Origin: Planctomycetota bacterium | GTDB lineage: Bacteria > Planctomycetota > Planctomycetia > Planctomycetales > Planctomycetaceae | Reading direction: 5' to 3' | Length of the DNA: 5,558 nucleotides | Assembly (NCBI GenBank): GCA_024278285.1 | Contig: JAJRTM010000551.1 | Location: 1-5,558, forward strand | Part shown: positions 1-5,558 of the stretch, piece after piece | Layout of the letters: each line of letters starts with the position of its first letter | How positions within the stretch are numbered: position 1 is the stretch's first letter | The notes under the pieces: model-generated | What the model was told of the DNA's origin: nothing | Database searches by the model: none | What the model saw: only the letters and a program-made list of their open reading frames with translations | Translations under genes and position numbers: made by a program

Positions 1-2125
1 AGAGAAAAAAAGTGTTCCTCTGGCTCGATATGTAGTGGTGAACAGCCCGGTTGATGATGTCGTGTTTCGCAAAGTTCGAAATACTGCTTTGAAGTTGCAG
101 GAACTTGCCATTTCTGAAGACCGTCCTGCTTTTCTCATTTTGGAAATCCGCCCCGGTCAAAGTGAATTTCATCAAGTGCATGGGCTGGCAAAGTTTTTGA
201 CATCAACCAAGGTTGATCGTCTGACAACAATCGCCTGGGTGCCTGAAACAGTCACCGGCAACAATGCCATCGTTGCGTTGGGCTGTCGAGAAATAGTGAT
301 GCAGCCAGATGCTGAGTTCGGCGATATCGGACGAGGCAAAGCAGTCGATCCCGATGAAGAATCGGATGTTCTTTCCATCGTAAAAAAACGACACAATTTG
401 AAGCTTAGTGTCGATCTGGTGCAAGGCTTATTGAATCCCGATGTGGCGCTGTTGCTGGCGACTATCGAAAAGAAAGGGGGAGTCAAAGAAAAAATTGTTG
501 CTACACAAAAACAATTAAAAACGCTGCGAGACAATCAGCTTTCCATTATCAATGTAGAACCAATTAAGGAACGCGGACAGCGAGGCGTTTTTTCAGGGGC
601 AGAGGCGAGAGAGTTGGGCATTCTGATATCACGAACACTCGACACCAAAGCCGAACTCTCCGATGCGTACGGAATCGATCCGCAAAGCTTGCAGGAAAGT
701 TTATCGGGAGAAGAATCGACCGTCGTAAAGTTGATTGAAGTAACCGAAACGATTGACCCCATTCTGGAAGCGTTCATCGAACGGCAAATTCTGCGTGCCA
801 AAAAAGAAGGGGCGCAGATCATTATCTTCAAAATTAAATCGCCGGGCGGTTATTTGATGTCGGGAACAAACCTGGCGAATTTGATCGCAGATTTGGAAGA
901 CGAAGATATTCGCACGGTCGCTTGGGTGCCGGATCATGCCATCAGTTCAGCAGCAATCACGGCGCTCGGTTGCGATGAAATTTACATGGGGCCGAACGGA
1001 AAAATTGGTGATGCAGGGGTCATCGTGCAAAGCTTCGATGGCGCCTTTGATCGCGTTCCCGAAAAGTTACTCAGCCCTCTTCGACAAACGTTAAAATCAT
1101 TGGCAGAGCGAAAAAATCGCCCGGTTGCATTACTCGAAGCGATGTCGTTCAAAGATCTGGAAGTTTTTGAAGTGACTCATCGAGATACCGGACGTCTCTG
1201 GTACATGAGCGATGCCGAAATTCTGGAATCGAATGGAGAATGGATCAAAGGCCCAATGGTGCCGGAATCTGCCAGGGATTTATTGCTGACCGTGCAAGAT
1301 GACCGGGCTGTTAAATTAAAAGTTGCAGTAGCGGTCGTTCAAGATATAGATGAACTCAAAGAACGTCTTAATATCCCGGCTGATGTCGAACTGGAGCCGA
1401 TTGGAAGAACCTGGGTTGATTCGTTGATTTACACTTTAAACACACCAGGCATGACCGTCTTCCTCTTCTTTGTTGCCATTATCTGCATCTATATTGAACT
1501 GCATTTCATGGTTGGTTTTTTCGGGATTTGTTCTGTTTTGTGCTTCGGGATATTTTTCTGGAGCCGTTATCTGGGAGGGACCGCGACCGGGTTGGAGATT
1601 GTTCTGTTTCTGATTGGAATCGCCTGTATTTTGATGGAAATATTTGTCATTCCCGGCTTTGGCGTTTTTGGTGTCTCCGGTGTTTTACTGATGCTTGCTT
1701 CCCTTATTCTTGCCAGCGAAACGTTTGATTCCTTCAGTTCGGAAATCAATACGCAAAAAATGGTGAAGGTTCTTGCTACGCTCGGCTTGCCGCTTGTGGC
1801 GGTGATTGTGACATCGATGTTTATTGGGAAATATCTGCCCAAAATCCCCATTCTGAAGCACATTGTTTTAACGCCACCGGTCAGTAAGCATGCGGGCGAT
1901 ACCAGTTCGCTGCAACTTCACCCCGATTTAGTTACAGGTGAAGCAGGCAGTATTCATGTTGGCAAGCAGGGAGTTGCGGTGACGATACTGCGACCTTCGG
2001 GCAAGGCACGTTTTGATGAAGCACTTATCGATGTCATCACCGAAGGACCGTTCATCGAGGAGAATACGCCAATAGAAATTGTCGAAGTGCGTGGCAATCA
2101 CATTGTTGTACGAACTTTAAGTTAG
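1..2125 (+). CDS. Long NfeD-family membrane serine protease with two ClpP-like domains (5' end missing)
   Basis: The frame is open to the left edge (codons from base 2), so the GTG at 35 is internal and the start, with any signal peptide, lies outside. Numbering from that GTG gives 696 residues. Residues 1-100 form a ClpP/crotonase-like fold in which the nucleophile position is Asn76 (G-N-N-A) and the PGG loop reads PGQ, so it is probably inactive. A second such domain (about 230-400) has SPGG at 269-272, Ser305 in I-S-S-A-A as likely nucleophile, and Lys344 in PEKLL as likely general base; both assignments come from the motif layout of NfeD proteases. Hydrophobic segments lie near 472-488, 491-509, 519-538, 540-560 and 582-598, followed by an OB-like NfeD domain (about 632-694). 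Family members are membrane proteases linked to stomatin-like partners; no stomatin gene is visible here. moaC follows 85 bases later on the same strand, so co-transcription is possible. Confidence 0.9.
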   Translation, partial: EKKSVPLARYVVVNSPVDDVVFRKVRNTALKLQELAISEDRPAFLILEIRPGQSEFHQVHGLAKFLTSTKVDRLTTIAWVPETVTGNNAIVALGCREIVMQPDAEFGDIGRGKAVDPDEESDVLSIVKKRHNLKLSVDLVQGLLNPDVALLLATIEKKGGVKEKIVATQKQLKTLRDNQLSIINVEPIKERGQRGVFSGAEARELGILISRTLDTKAELSDAYGIDPQSLQESLSGEESTVVKLIEVTETIDPILEAFIERQILRAKKEGAQIIIFKIKSPGGYLMSGTNLANLIADLEDEDIRTVAWVPDHAISSAAITALGCDEIYMGPNGKIGDAGVIVQSFDGAFDRVPEKLLSPLRQTLKSLAERKNRPVALLEAMSFKDLEVFEVTHRDTGRLWYMSDAEILESNGEWIKGPMVPESARDLLLTVQDDRAVKLKVAVAVVQDIDELKERLNIPADVELEPIGRTWVDSLIYTLNTPGMTVFLFFVAIICIYIELHFMVGFFGICSVLCFGIFFWSRYLGGTATGLEIVLFLIGIACILMEIFVIPGFGVFGVSGVLLMLASLILASETFDSFSSEINTQKMVKVLATLGLPLVAVIVTSMFIGKYLPKIPILKHIVLTPPVSKHAGDTSSLQLHPDLVTGEAGSIHVGKQGVAVTILRPSGKARFDEALIDVITEGPFIEENTPIEIVEVRGNHIVVRTLS

Positions 2126-2210
2126 CAAGGTTCAATACAGAGTTTTGCATGAGAGGGAACCTCTAAACGGCTTTCTTCTTCATCTTATTGAAAAACGAAT
2201 ATTGGTACAA

Positions 2211-2730
2211 ATGATGGATAATGCAAATGAATTGACGCATTTTGATCAGCAAGGTGCGAGCCGGATGGTTGATGTGGGAAACAAACAGGCTACCTGTCGC
2301 GTTGCTGTTGCACAGGGTATTGTGCAGATGCAGCCTGCGACGCTACAAAAAAATTGCTGCGAATGATTTCAAAAAGGGAAACGTTTTTGAAGTCGCACGC
2401 CTGACAGGAATTATGGCGACGAAACGAACTGCTGATTTAATTCCACTTTGTCATCTGTTGCCACTGGAATTGACAAAGATTGAAATCGAAGCGGTGCAGC
2501 CCGATCAGGTGAAGATTATTGCGACGGTTTCTGTCCATGCGAAAACGGGCATCGAAATGGAAGCGTTGATGGCTGTTTCCATCGCCGCGCTTACCATTTA
2601 CGATATGTGCAAGGCGATAGATCGCAGCATGGAAATTGGCCCGATCCATCTACTGGAAAAGTTGGGCGGACGGAAAAAAACGGTTCCTGCCACCTTTAAA
2701 TCCTCCGATCCACACGGAACCAACTTTTGA
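2211..2730 (+). pseudogene. moaC: moaC, cyclic pyranopterin monophosphate synthase, frameshifted
   Basis: MoaC, with MoaA, turns GTP into cyclic pyranopterin monophosphate, the first step of molybdenum cofactor synthesis. The N-terminal part (including SRMVDVGNK) is in one frame and stops at 2364-2366; the rest continues in another frame from the A7 run at 2347-2353. Removing one A joins ...ATLQK to IAANDFKKG... and gives a 172-residue protein, close to the usual 160 or so. Numbered on that repaired protein, core residues remain: KKG (55-57), LCH with His81, MEAL with Glu115 and Glu117, and YDMCK with Asp131 and Lys134. Normally conserved positions differ: CHP to CHL (82), ALTA to ALMA (120), GPIR to GPIH (146), KSGG to KLGG (151). 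From about residue 155 the tail matches a dispersed repeat, not MoaC. Start: ATG at 2211 or 2214 fits the family; the frame also opens at TTG 2145, and no clear Shine-Dalgarno is seen. A sequencing error in the A run would restore the frame but not these substitutions. Confidence 0.88.
2678..2705 (+). repeat. Dispersed repeat motif, copy A, overlapping the moaC 3' end
   Basis: The 20 bases at 2678-2697 equal the repeat end at 5205-5224 except for one base (c for a at 2690). Similarity runs on through a tcctcc block (2701-2706 here, about 5227-5232 there) after a one-base length difference. The motif is read as codons for the last residues of moaC (TVPATFKSS), which do not resemble a MoaC C-terminus. 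Its outer (aaagg) side faces right, so as an element end its interior would point into moaC; no partner end is seen to the left. It may be a solo copy. Confidence 0.75.
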
Positions 2731-2748
2731 ACCGGAGGAATAATTAAA
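2695..2748. repeat. Imperfect inverted repeat spanning the moaC stop codon
   Basis: Arms tcctccg (2701-2707) and cggagga (2733-2739) pair perfectly over 7 bases. An outer tttaa/ttaaa pairing (2695-2699 with 2744-2748) extends the stem across a bulge, leaving a 25-nt loop that contains the stop codon at 2728-2730. It could fold in the transcript at the end of moaC, but no T-run follows directly, so calling it an intrinsic terminator is not supported. It may simply belong to repeat copy A. Confidence 0.4.
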
Positions 2749-2993
2749 ACTCCCTCGCCTGCCCGGTCAATCGTCTCTTTTTTTTGATTGACCTGCACAC
2801 AACGCAGTTGGCGTTCCGCTTCCAGCGCGCGATCCCGCCATTTCTCACGGCTCTTTGTCACCGCACAAACCTGATTTCCAGCGAGCTTAAAAGCCTTTTT
2901 GACTGCGTGATGTTTCGTTTTCCACTTCTCTCGTCCTGCGGTCAACAGAGCGATAATTTTGTGCTTGGGAGGCTTGAAATCCTAAAACGCCAT
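2745..2993 (-). pseudogene. Remnant of a transposase-type gene, N-terminal coiled-coil part
   Basis: Read leftward from ATG at 2993-2991, which has an AGGA five bases upstream (plus strand 2999-3002), the frame gives MAF, then TAG at 2984-2982, then DFKPPKHKIIALLTAGREKW and onward. It contains two REKW motifs (residues 21-24 and 49-52), a spacing of 28, in a Lys/Arg-rich, heptad-like segment with KSREKWRDRALEAERQLR. I recall this REKW/SREKW style from the N-termini of planctomycete transposase-like proteins; that is memory, not a search. The sense reading at the TAG is probably Gln (CAG). The frame stays open leftward to 2598, but beyond about 2745 it is antisense to the moaC end and is not credible coding. 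No catalytic domain is present, so the gene is truncated. A TTG at 2945 could start a shorter peptide, which I think unlikely. Confidence 0.5.
2765..2793. repeat. 8-bp perfect inverted repeat with T8 in the loop
   Basis: ggtcaatc (2765-2772) and gattgacc (2786-2793) are perfect reverse complements around a 13-nt loop that ends in eight T residues (2778-2785). It lies inside the transposase-type remnant. The T-run sits in the loop and not after the stem, so this is not a standard terminator. On the minus strand the A8 run is a place where the remnant could be frameshifted. Confidence 0.45.
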
Positions 2994-3124
2994 GGTCATC
3001 CTAACCGTTACCTGGGGGACAAATAAAGAGAGCCTCATGGGAACAAAAACCATCCCATTCAAGAACACACGTTTTACCCCACAACCCCAATATTTTAACA
3101 GCCCAGCGCAAGTCTGCTATTGAA
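2994..3124. other. Intergenic stretch between the transposase remnant and the sulfatase stop
   Basis: No coding signal is seen. A weak inverted repeat, atggga (3037-3042) with tcccat (3053-3058) and a 10-nt loop, lies downstream of the sulfatase on its transcribed strand. Its stem is short and no proper U-tract follows, so a terminator role is only possible. Upstream of the remnant's ATG there is an AGGA but no promoter I would defend. Confidence 0.4.
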
Positions 3125-4699
3125 TTACTTTCCAGGAGGCGTCATGTGCTTGATCTGCTTTTCCAGGCTGTCGAGACTCCAGTCGCCTGGCGTCTGACTG
3201 GGCGGATACTCCTTGAGAGTTAGGAGGAACTTACTGGCTATCGCCTGCAGGGGCATAAGCACAAACGCCCGATCAATCATCCAATCGTGGTAGGTATTGG
3301 AGTTTTTCTGAGACTTCTCGAATGGATCACGCCGCAAGTTGAACAGCAGCGGCAGTCGCAGATGAACGAATGGCTCTCGCCACACATCCAGTTGATGAGC
3401 ACGGTTTTCGAGGTAAATTGCTTTCCAATCTTGATAGCGCAAGGCGACCACTTCGCCAGCGTCGTTCACATAAATGAACTCTTGCCGCGGTGATTTCTCT
3501 ACCTTGCCGCTGAGGTAGTTGAGCAGGTTATGGCCATCAATATAGTTCTTGTAAGTGCGACCATTGAACTCCACACCTTTGAGCAACTTTTCCTTCACAT
3601 TGGGGGCACCGGCAGCGGCAGCGAAGGTCGGCAGCCAGTCTTCGTGTGATACAATGCCATTGAGCGTCACACCTGCTGGGAACTTTCCAGGCCATTTGAT
3701 GAAGCAAGGCACGCGGTAGGAACCTTCCCAGTTTGAATTCTTCTCGCCACGGAAGGGCGTGGTACCGGCGTCGGGCCAAGTATTGTAGTGTGGTCCGTTG
3801 TCTGTGGAATACTGAACGATGGTGTTATCGGCGAGGCCGAGATCATCAATCAGTTTAAGTAGTTCACCAACGTGCATATCGTGCTCGACCATACCGTCGC
3901 CATATTCGTCTTGACCGGAAAGGCCGATATGCTCGGGCTTTACATGAGTGCGGAAGTGCATCCGGGTACCATTCCACCAACAGAAGAACGGCTGTCCAGA
4001 CTTGGCCTGTCGGGTGATGAAGTCCTTGGCGGCAGCTATGGTTTCATCATCGATAGTTTCCATGCGTTTCTTGGTGAGCGGTCCGAGGTTCTCGATGGTT
4101 TGGCCTCCCTCGCCATTGGCTAGACACTTCAGCACCCCGCGCGGACCGAATTGCTCCAAGAACGTTTTCCCATTTGCCAGTTTGATCTTCGGATAGTCCC
4201 GATGTTCCGGCTCTTCCTCAGCGTTGAGGTGATAAAGACTGCCGAGGAACTCATCGAAGCCGTGCATCGTCGGCAGGTGCTCATCGCGGTCACCCTGGTG
4301 GTTTTTGCCAAACTGACCCGTGGCGTAGCCTTGGCTTTTCAACACTGTAGCCATTGTGACGTCTGTCTTTTGCCAGCCCTCTTTCGCGCCAGGCATCCCG
4401 ACTTTGGTCATGCCGCTGCGGACAGGCACTGATCCGCTGATGAAAGCTGCGCGACCCGCCGTGCAACTCTGCTGCGCGTAGTAGTCAGTGAAGGCCACGC
4501 CTTCTCTGGCGATGCGATCAATGTTCGGCGTCTTGTAGCCCATCATGCCGCGATTGTTGTGGCTGATATTCCATGTACCAATATCGTCTCCCCAAATGAC
4601 AATAATGTTTGGTTTTTTCGATTGAGCAAGAAGTTGTGAGGAACTGCAAAGGCAGATCGCAGCAAGGAGAAATAGAAAGTTCCTAGCCAAATTCTTCAT
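3125..4699 (-). CDS. Exported formylglycine-dependent arylsulfatase
   Basis: A 524-residue sulfatase of normal length that hydrolyses sulfate esters; the substrate cannot be read from sequence. The chosen start at 4699 gives a clear signal peptide (residues 1 to about 26: basic MKNLAR, hydrophobic FLFLLAAICL, likely cut after SQLLAQ), so it probably acts outside the cytoplasm. The type I signature is C79-T-A-G-R83, the C-x-A-x-R variant, whose Cys is converted to formylglycine by a maturase not seen here. Metal and active-site residues follow family order: Asp38-Asp39 in IWGDDIG, Lys132 and His134 in GKNHQGD, Asp300-Asn301 in STDNGPH, and Lys320 in FRGEKNSNWEGSYRVP (usually EGG; here EGS). 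The block NRGMMGYKTPNIDRIAREG, followed by SCTAGRAAFISG, strongly resembles a common bacterial arylsulfatase subgroup. A TTG at 4801 would add 34 residues before the signal peptide and is rejected. No disruption is seen; orientation is convergent with nfeD-moaC. Confidence 0.95.
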   Translation of the reverse strand: MKNLARNFLFLLAAICLCSSSQLLAQSKKPNIIVIWGDDIGTWNISHNNRGMMGYKTPNIDRIAREGVAFTDYYAQQSCTAGRAAFISGSVPVRSGMTKVGMPGAKEGWQKTDVTMATVLKSQGYATGQFGKNHQGDRDEHLPTMHGFDEFLGSLYHLNAEEEPEHRDYPKIKLANGKTFLEQFGPRGVLKCLANGEGGQTIENLGPLTKKRMETIDDETIAAAKDFITRQAKSGQPFFCWWNGTRMHFRTHVKPEHIGLSGQDEYGDGMVEHDMHVGELLKLIDDLGLADNTIVQYSTDNGPHYNTWPDAGTTPFRGEKNSNWEGSYRVPCFIKWPGKFPAGVTLNGIVSHEDWLPTFAAAAGAPNVKEKLLKGVEFNGRTYKNYIDGHNLLNYLSGKVEKSPRQEFIYVNDAGEVVALRYQDWKAIYLENRAHQLDVWREPFVHLRLPLLFNLRRDPFEKSQKNSNTYHDWMIDRAFVLMPLQAIASKFLLTLKEYPPSQTPGDWSLDSLEKQIKHMTPPGK

Positions 4700-4707
4700 G
4701 TGAAGTG

Positions 4708-4713
4708 CTTTCC
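4708..4713 (-). promoter_or_regulatory. Shine-Dalgarno-like GGAAAG for the sulfatase
   Basis: On the minus strand GGAAAG lies 8 bases before the ATG at 4699. The match is partial, but the spacing is good and it agrees with the signal peptide beginning at this ATG and not at the TTG 102 bases further upstream. Confidence 0.45.
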
Positions 4714-5013
4714 GGTTGAGTGTATGAAAGGCGTTACCGACTCTACCCGAAGATTCTATTCTGTTCAACGATTTGCACAGATTGAAGCCAGAACAGCTCA
4801 ATCAACGAGATTACAAGTTTTCCCAGAAGGGCAAAGAGATTCCCACTGGACACACCCTCAGTTTAACATTCCAAATCTTTTATTTCCAGTGACTTTTCGT
4901 GAATTGTTGAAGTACTATAAAATTCGGTTTTATCTAGAATTTTTGCGTGCTACCTGATTATGAAATATAAATTAGTCACAGTGAACCCCAGCCAAGTTAA
5001 GGTTCGCGGGTGG
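4714..5013. other. AT-rich intergenic region upstream of the sulfatase
   Basis: No convincing gene is seen. The part around 4900-4980 is strongly AT-rich and presumably holds the sulfatase promoter on the minus strand, but no -35/-10 pair is good enough to mark. A small AT hairpin, ataaaa (4917-4922) with ttttat (4928-4933), is present. At the right end a minus-strand frame ending in TAA (4972-4974) is open back through about 5098 and is discussed with the hairpins at 5014-5049. Confidence 0.5.
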
Positions 5014-5049
5014 CCCGACCACTTTTAGTGGTTTGGTGCCGTCAGGCAC
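5014..5049. repeat. GC-rich pair of adjacent hairpins, REP-like
   Basis: The first stem is accact (5018-5023) with agtggt (5027-5032) around a TTT loop, extended by G-T and CC/GG pairs across one mismatch to 5014-5036. The second is gtgcc (5036-5040) with ggcac (5045-5049) around gtca, sharing base 5036. This compact GC-rich palindromic patch sits in AT-rich DNA and resembles REP-type units. Only one copy is present in the window, so repetition in the genome is an inference. The same bases can also be read as a minus-strand peptide remnant. Confidence 0.5.
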
Positions 5050-5104
5050 AAGATGAATGCGCCATGTGCGTCCCGTTTTATTTGTACTTCCAATCAAGAC
5101 AAAT

Positions 5105-5225
5105 TAAAGGTGTCAGGAACCGTTTCAAGTCAAATTGCACGAAAAAATGGTAACTAAGAAAGAATAAGCGAGATAAATGCAGGATAATATACTAAAAACG
5201 AAATAAACGGTTCCTGACACCTTTA
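5105..5225. mobile_element. MITE-like element with perfect 21-bp terminal inverted repeats
   Basis: The ends at 5105-5125 and 5205-5225 are exact reverse complements over 21 bases; the core 20 at the left end read aaaggtgtcaggaaccgttt. The 79-base interior is AT-rich, purine-rich on the plus strand and carries no credible gene. If the element is taken as 5106-5224, the trinucleotide att flanks both sides (5103-5105 and 5225-5227), a possible 3-bp target duplication. It begins 19 bases past the methyltransferase stop, so in that gene's transcript it could form a long 21-bp stem and might also affect 3' end formation. The end sequence recurs with one mismatch at 2678-2697. The element encodes no transposase and would need one in trans. 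Confidence 0.8.
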
Positions 5226-5244
5226 TTCCTCCAGTCAATTCAGG

Positions 5245-5558
5245 TCATTCCGGTTTACGGCCCAGGAAAATGTAGTGGGGTGCTCGGATGAATGGCATGA
5301 AGGGGACTTTTCCGCGTCGTTCTTCTAACCGCAGTTGTTCAAATTTGCTGAGCAAAAATGGAAGATGGTCGCCGTTCAAAAAGACGTTATCCATCGCGAA
5401 CCAGGTTGTCCAGAAAGTTCGTGTACTCCAGGGATGTTTGCGCATCCCTTCTGCGGGGTACTTTCTCGCGACGTAAAAATCGACGATTCCGATTACGCCG
5501 CCCGGCTTGAGAATTCGGTACGCATTTTCAATCGCTGCGAACCAGTCGGGAATCATGG
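5245..5558 (-). CDS. SAM-dependent methyltransferase, BtaB-like, C-terminal part
   Basis: Only the last 103 or so residues are in the window. The ATG at 5556 is internal to the fold, because the class I methyltransferase core should precede it, so the gene continues past the right edge. Visible features are the helix and turn AYRILKPGG (12-20) leading into the strand [14 protein letters not shown], which is the late Rossmann region of the family, followed by [34 protein letters not shown] and the end [12 protein letters not shown]. The DFYVARK, DNVFL and HLP...F elements resemble BtaB, which adds three methyl groups to diacylglyceryl-homoserine to make the betaine lipid DGTS. This is recognition from memory and the SAM-binding GxGxG motif is out of view. 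If correct, btaA should lie nearby to the right. The stop is TGA at 5247-5245, followed by the inverted-repeat element. Confidence 0.85.
   Translation of the reverse strand, partial: MIPDWFAAIENAYRILKPGGVIGIVDFYVARKYPAEGMRKHPWSTRTFWTTWFAMDNVFLNGDHLPFLLSKFEQLRLEERRGKVPFMPFIRAPHYIFLGRKPE

Noticed and set aside
35..37. GTG at 35 as the true start of the NfeD-family gene
   Set aside because: The same frame is open back to base 2 and reads sensibly ([18 protein letters not shown]); no signal peptide follows the GTG, so the gene continues left of the window.
172..937. Minus-strand open frames opposite nfeD
   Set aside because: They are shadows of a strongly supported coding frame, with no recognisable domains.
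2242..2352. Separate start of the second moaC frame at 2242
   Set aside because: The residues read before the A7 run in that frame do not look like MoaC, while the other frame does; the credible reading is one gene with a frameshift.
2347..2353. Programmed ribosomal frameshifting in moaC
   Set aside because: No stimulatory structure or established slippery heptamer context suits a shift at this site, MoaC is not known to use recoding, and conserved-site substitutions point to decay or error.
2765..2793. Intrinsic terminator for moaC
   Set aside because: The T8 run lies in the loop, not after the stem, and the stem is AT-leaning and only 8 bp.
2784..3026. Plus-strand open frame of 80 codons opposite the transposase remnant
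   Set aside because: Its composition is not protein-like, and the minus strand carries the more credible coiled-coil reading.
4700..4801. TTG at 4801 as the sulfatase start (558 residues)
   Set aside because: It would place 34 residues before an obvious signal peptide; the ATG at 4699 has a Shine-Dalgarno-like GGAAAG and gives normal family architecture.
1..5558. CRISPR array, tRNA, rRNA, prophage or a new multi-gene system
   Set aside because: No regularly spaced repeats, no tRNA or rRNA signatures, and the recognisable genes are unrelated housekeeping or catabolic functions with no shared operon logic.

Overview
The window looks like a piece of a Planctomycetota chromosome. This is an inference from four things: a long NfeD-type membrane protease with two ClpP-like domains, a secreted formylglycine sulfatase, a methyltransferase resembling the betaine-lipid enzyme BtaB, and short palindromic repeats of a kind I associate with planctomycete intergenic DNA. 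No rRNA, tRNA or CRISPR array is visible. Genes are of moderate GC and the main intergenic stretch is AT-rich.

Layout. 1-2125 (+) is the 3' part of a long NfeD-family protein whose start lies left of the window; its first protease-like domain appears catalytically dead and its second keeps a plausible Ser/Lys pair. 2211-2730 (+) is moaC (molybdenum cofactor synthesis), broken by one extra base in an A7 run. It also carries several substitutions at normally conserved positions, and its last codons lie in a dispersed repeat. 2745-2993 (-) is a remnant of what looks like the N-terminal coiled-coil of a transposase-type gene, with a stop at codon 4. 3125-4699 (-) is an intact, apparently exported arylsulfatase. 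4700-5244 is an AT-rich upstream region holding a GC-rich pair of hairpins (5014-5049) and a 121-bp MITE-like element with perfect 21-bp inverted ends (5105-5225). 5245-5558 (-) is the C-terminal part of a SAM-dependent methyltransferase, probably BtaB-like, whose start lies right of the window.

How the parts relate. The four protein functions (membrane proteolysis, Moco synthesis, sulfate-ester hydrolysis, lipid headgroup methylation) do not form one pathway, and I see no new defence, mobile or biosynthetic system. What stands out is decay and small repeats. The moaC/transposase-remnant block between nfeD and the sulfatase looks like an eroding island, and a roughly 25-nt repeat motif recurs at or just after the 3' ends of moaC and the methyltransferase gene. 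Whether moaC is truly dead or shows a one-base sequencing error is the most consequential open question.
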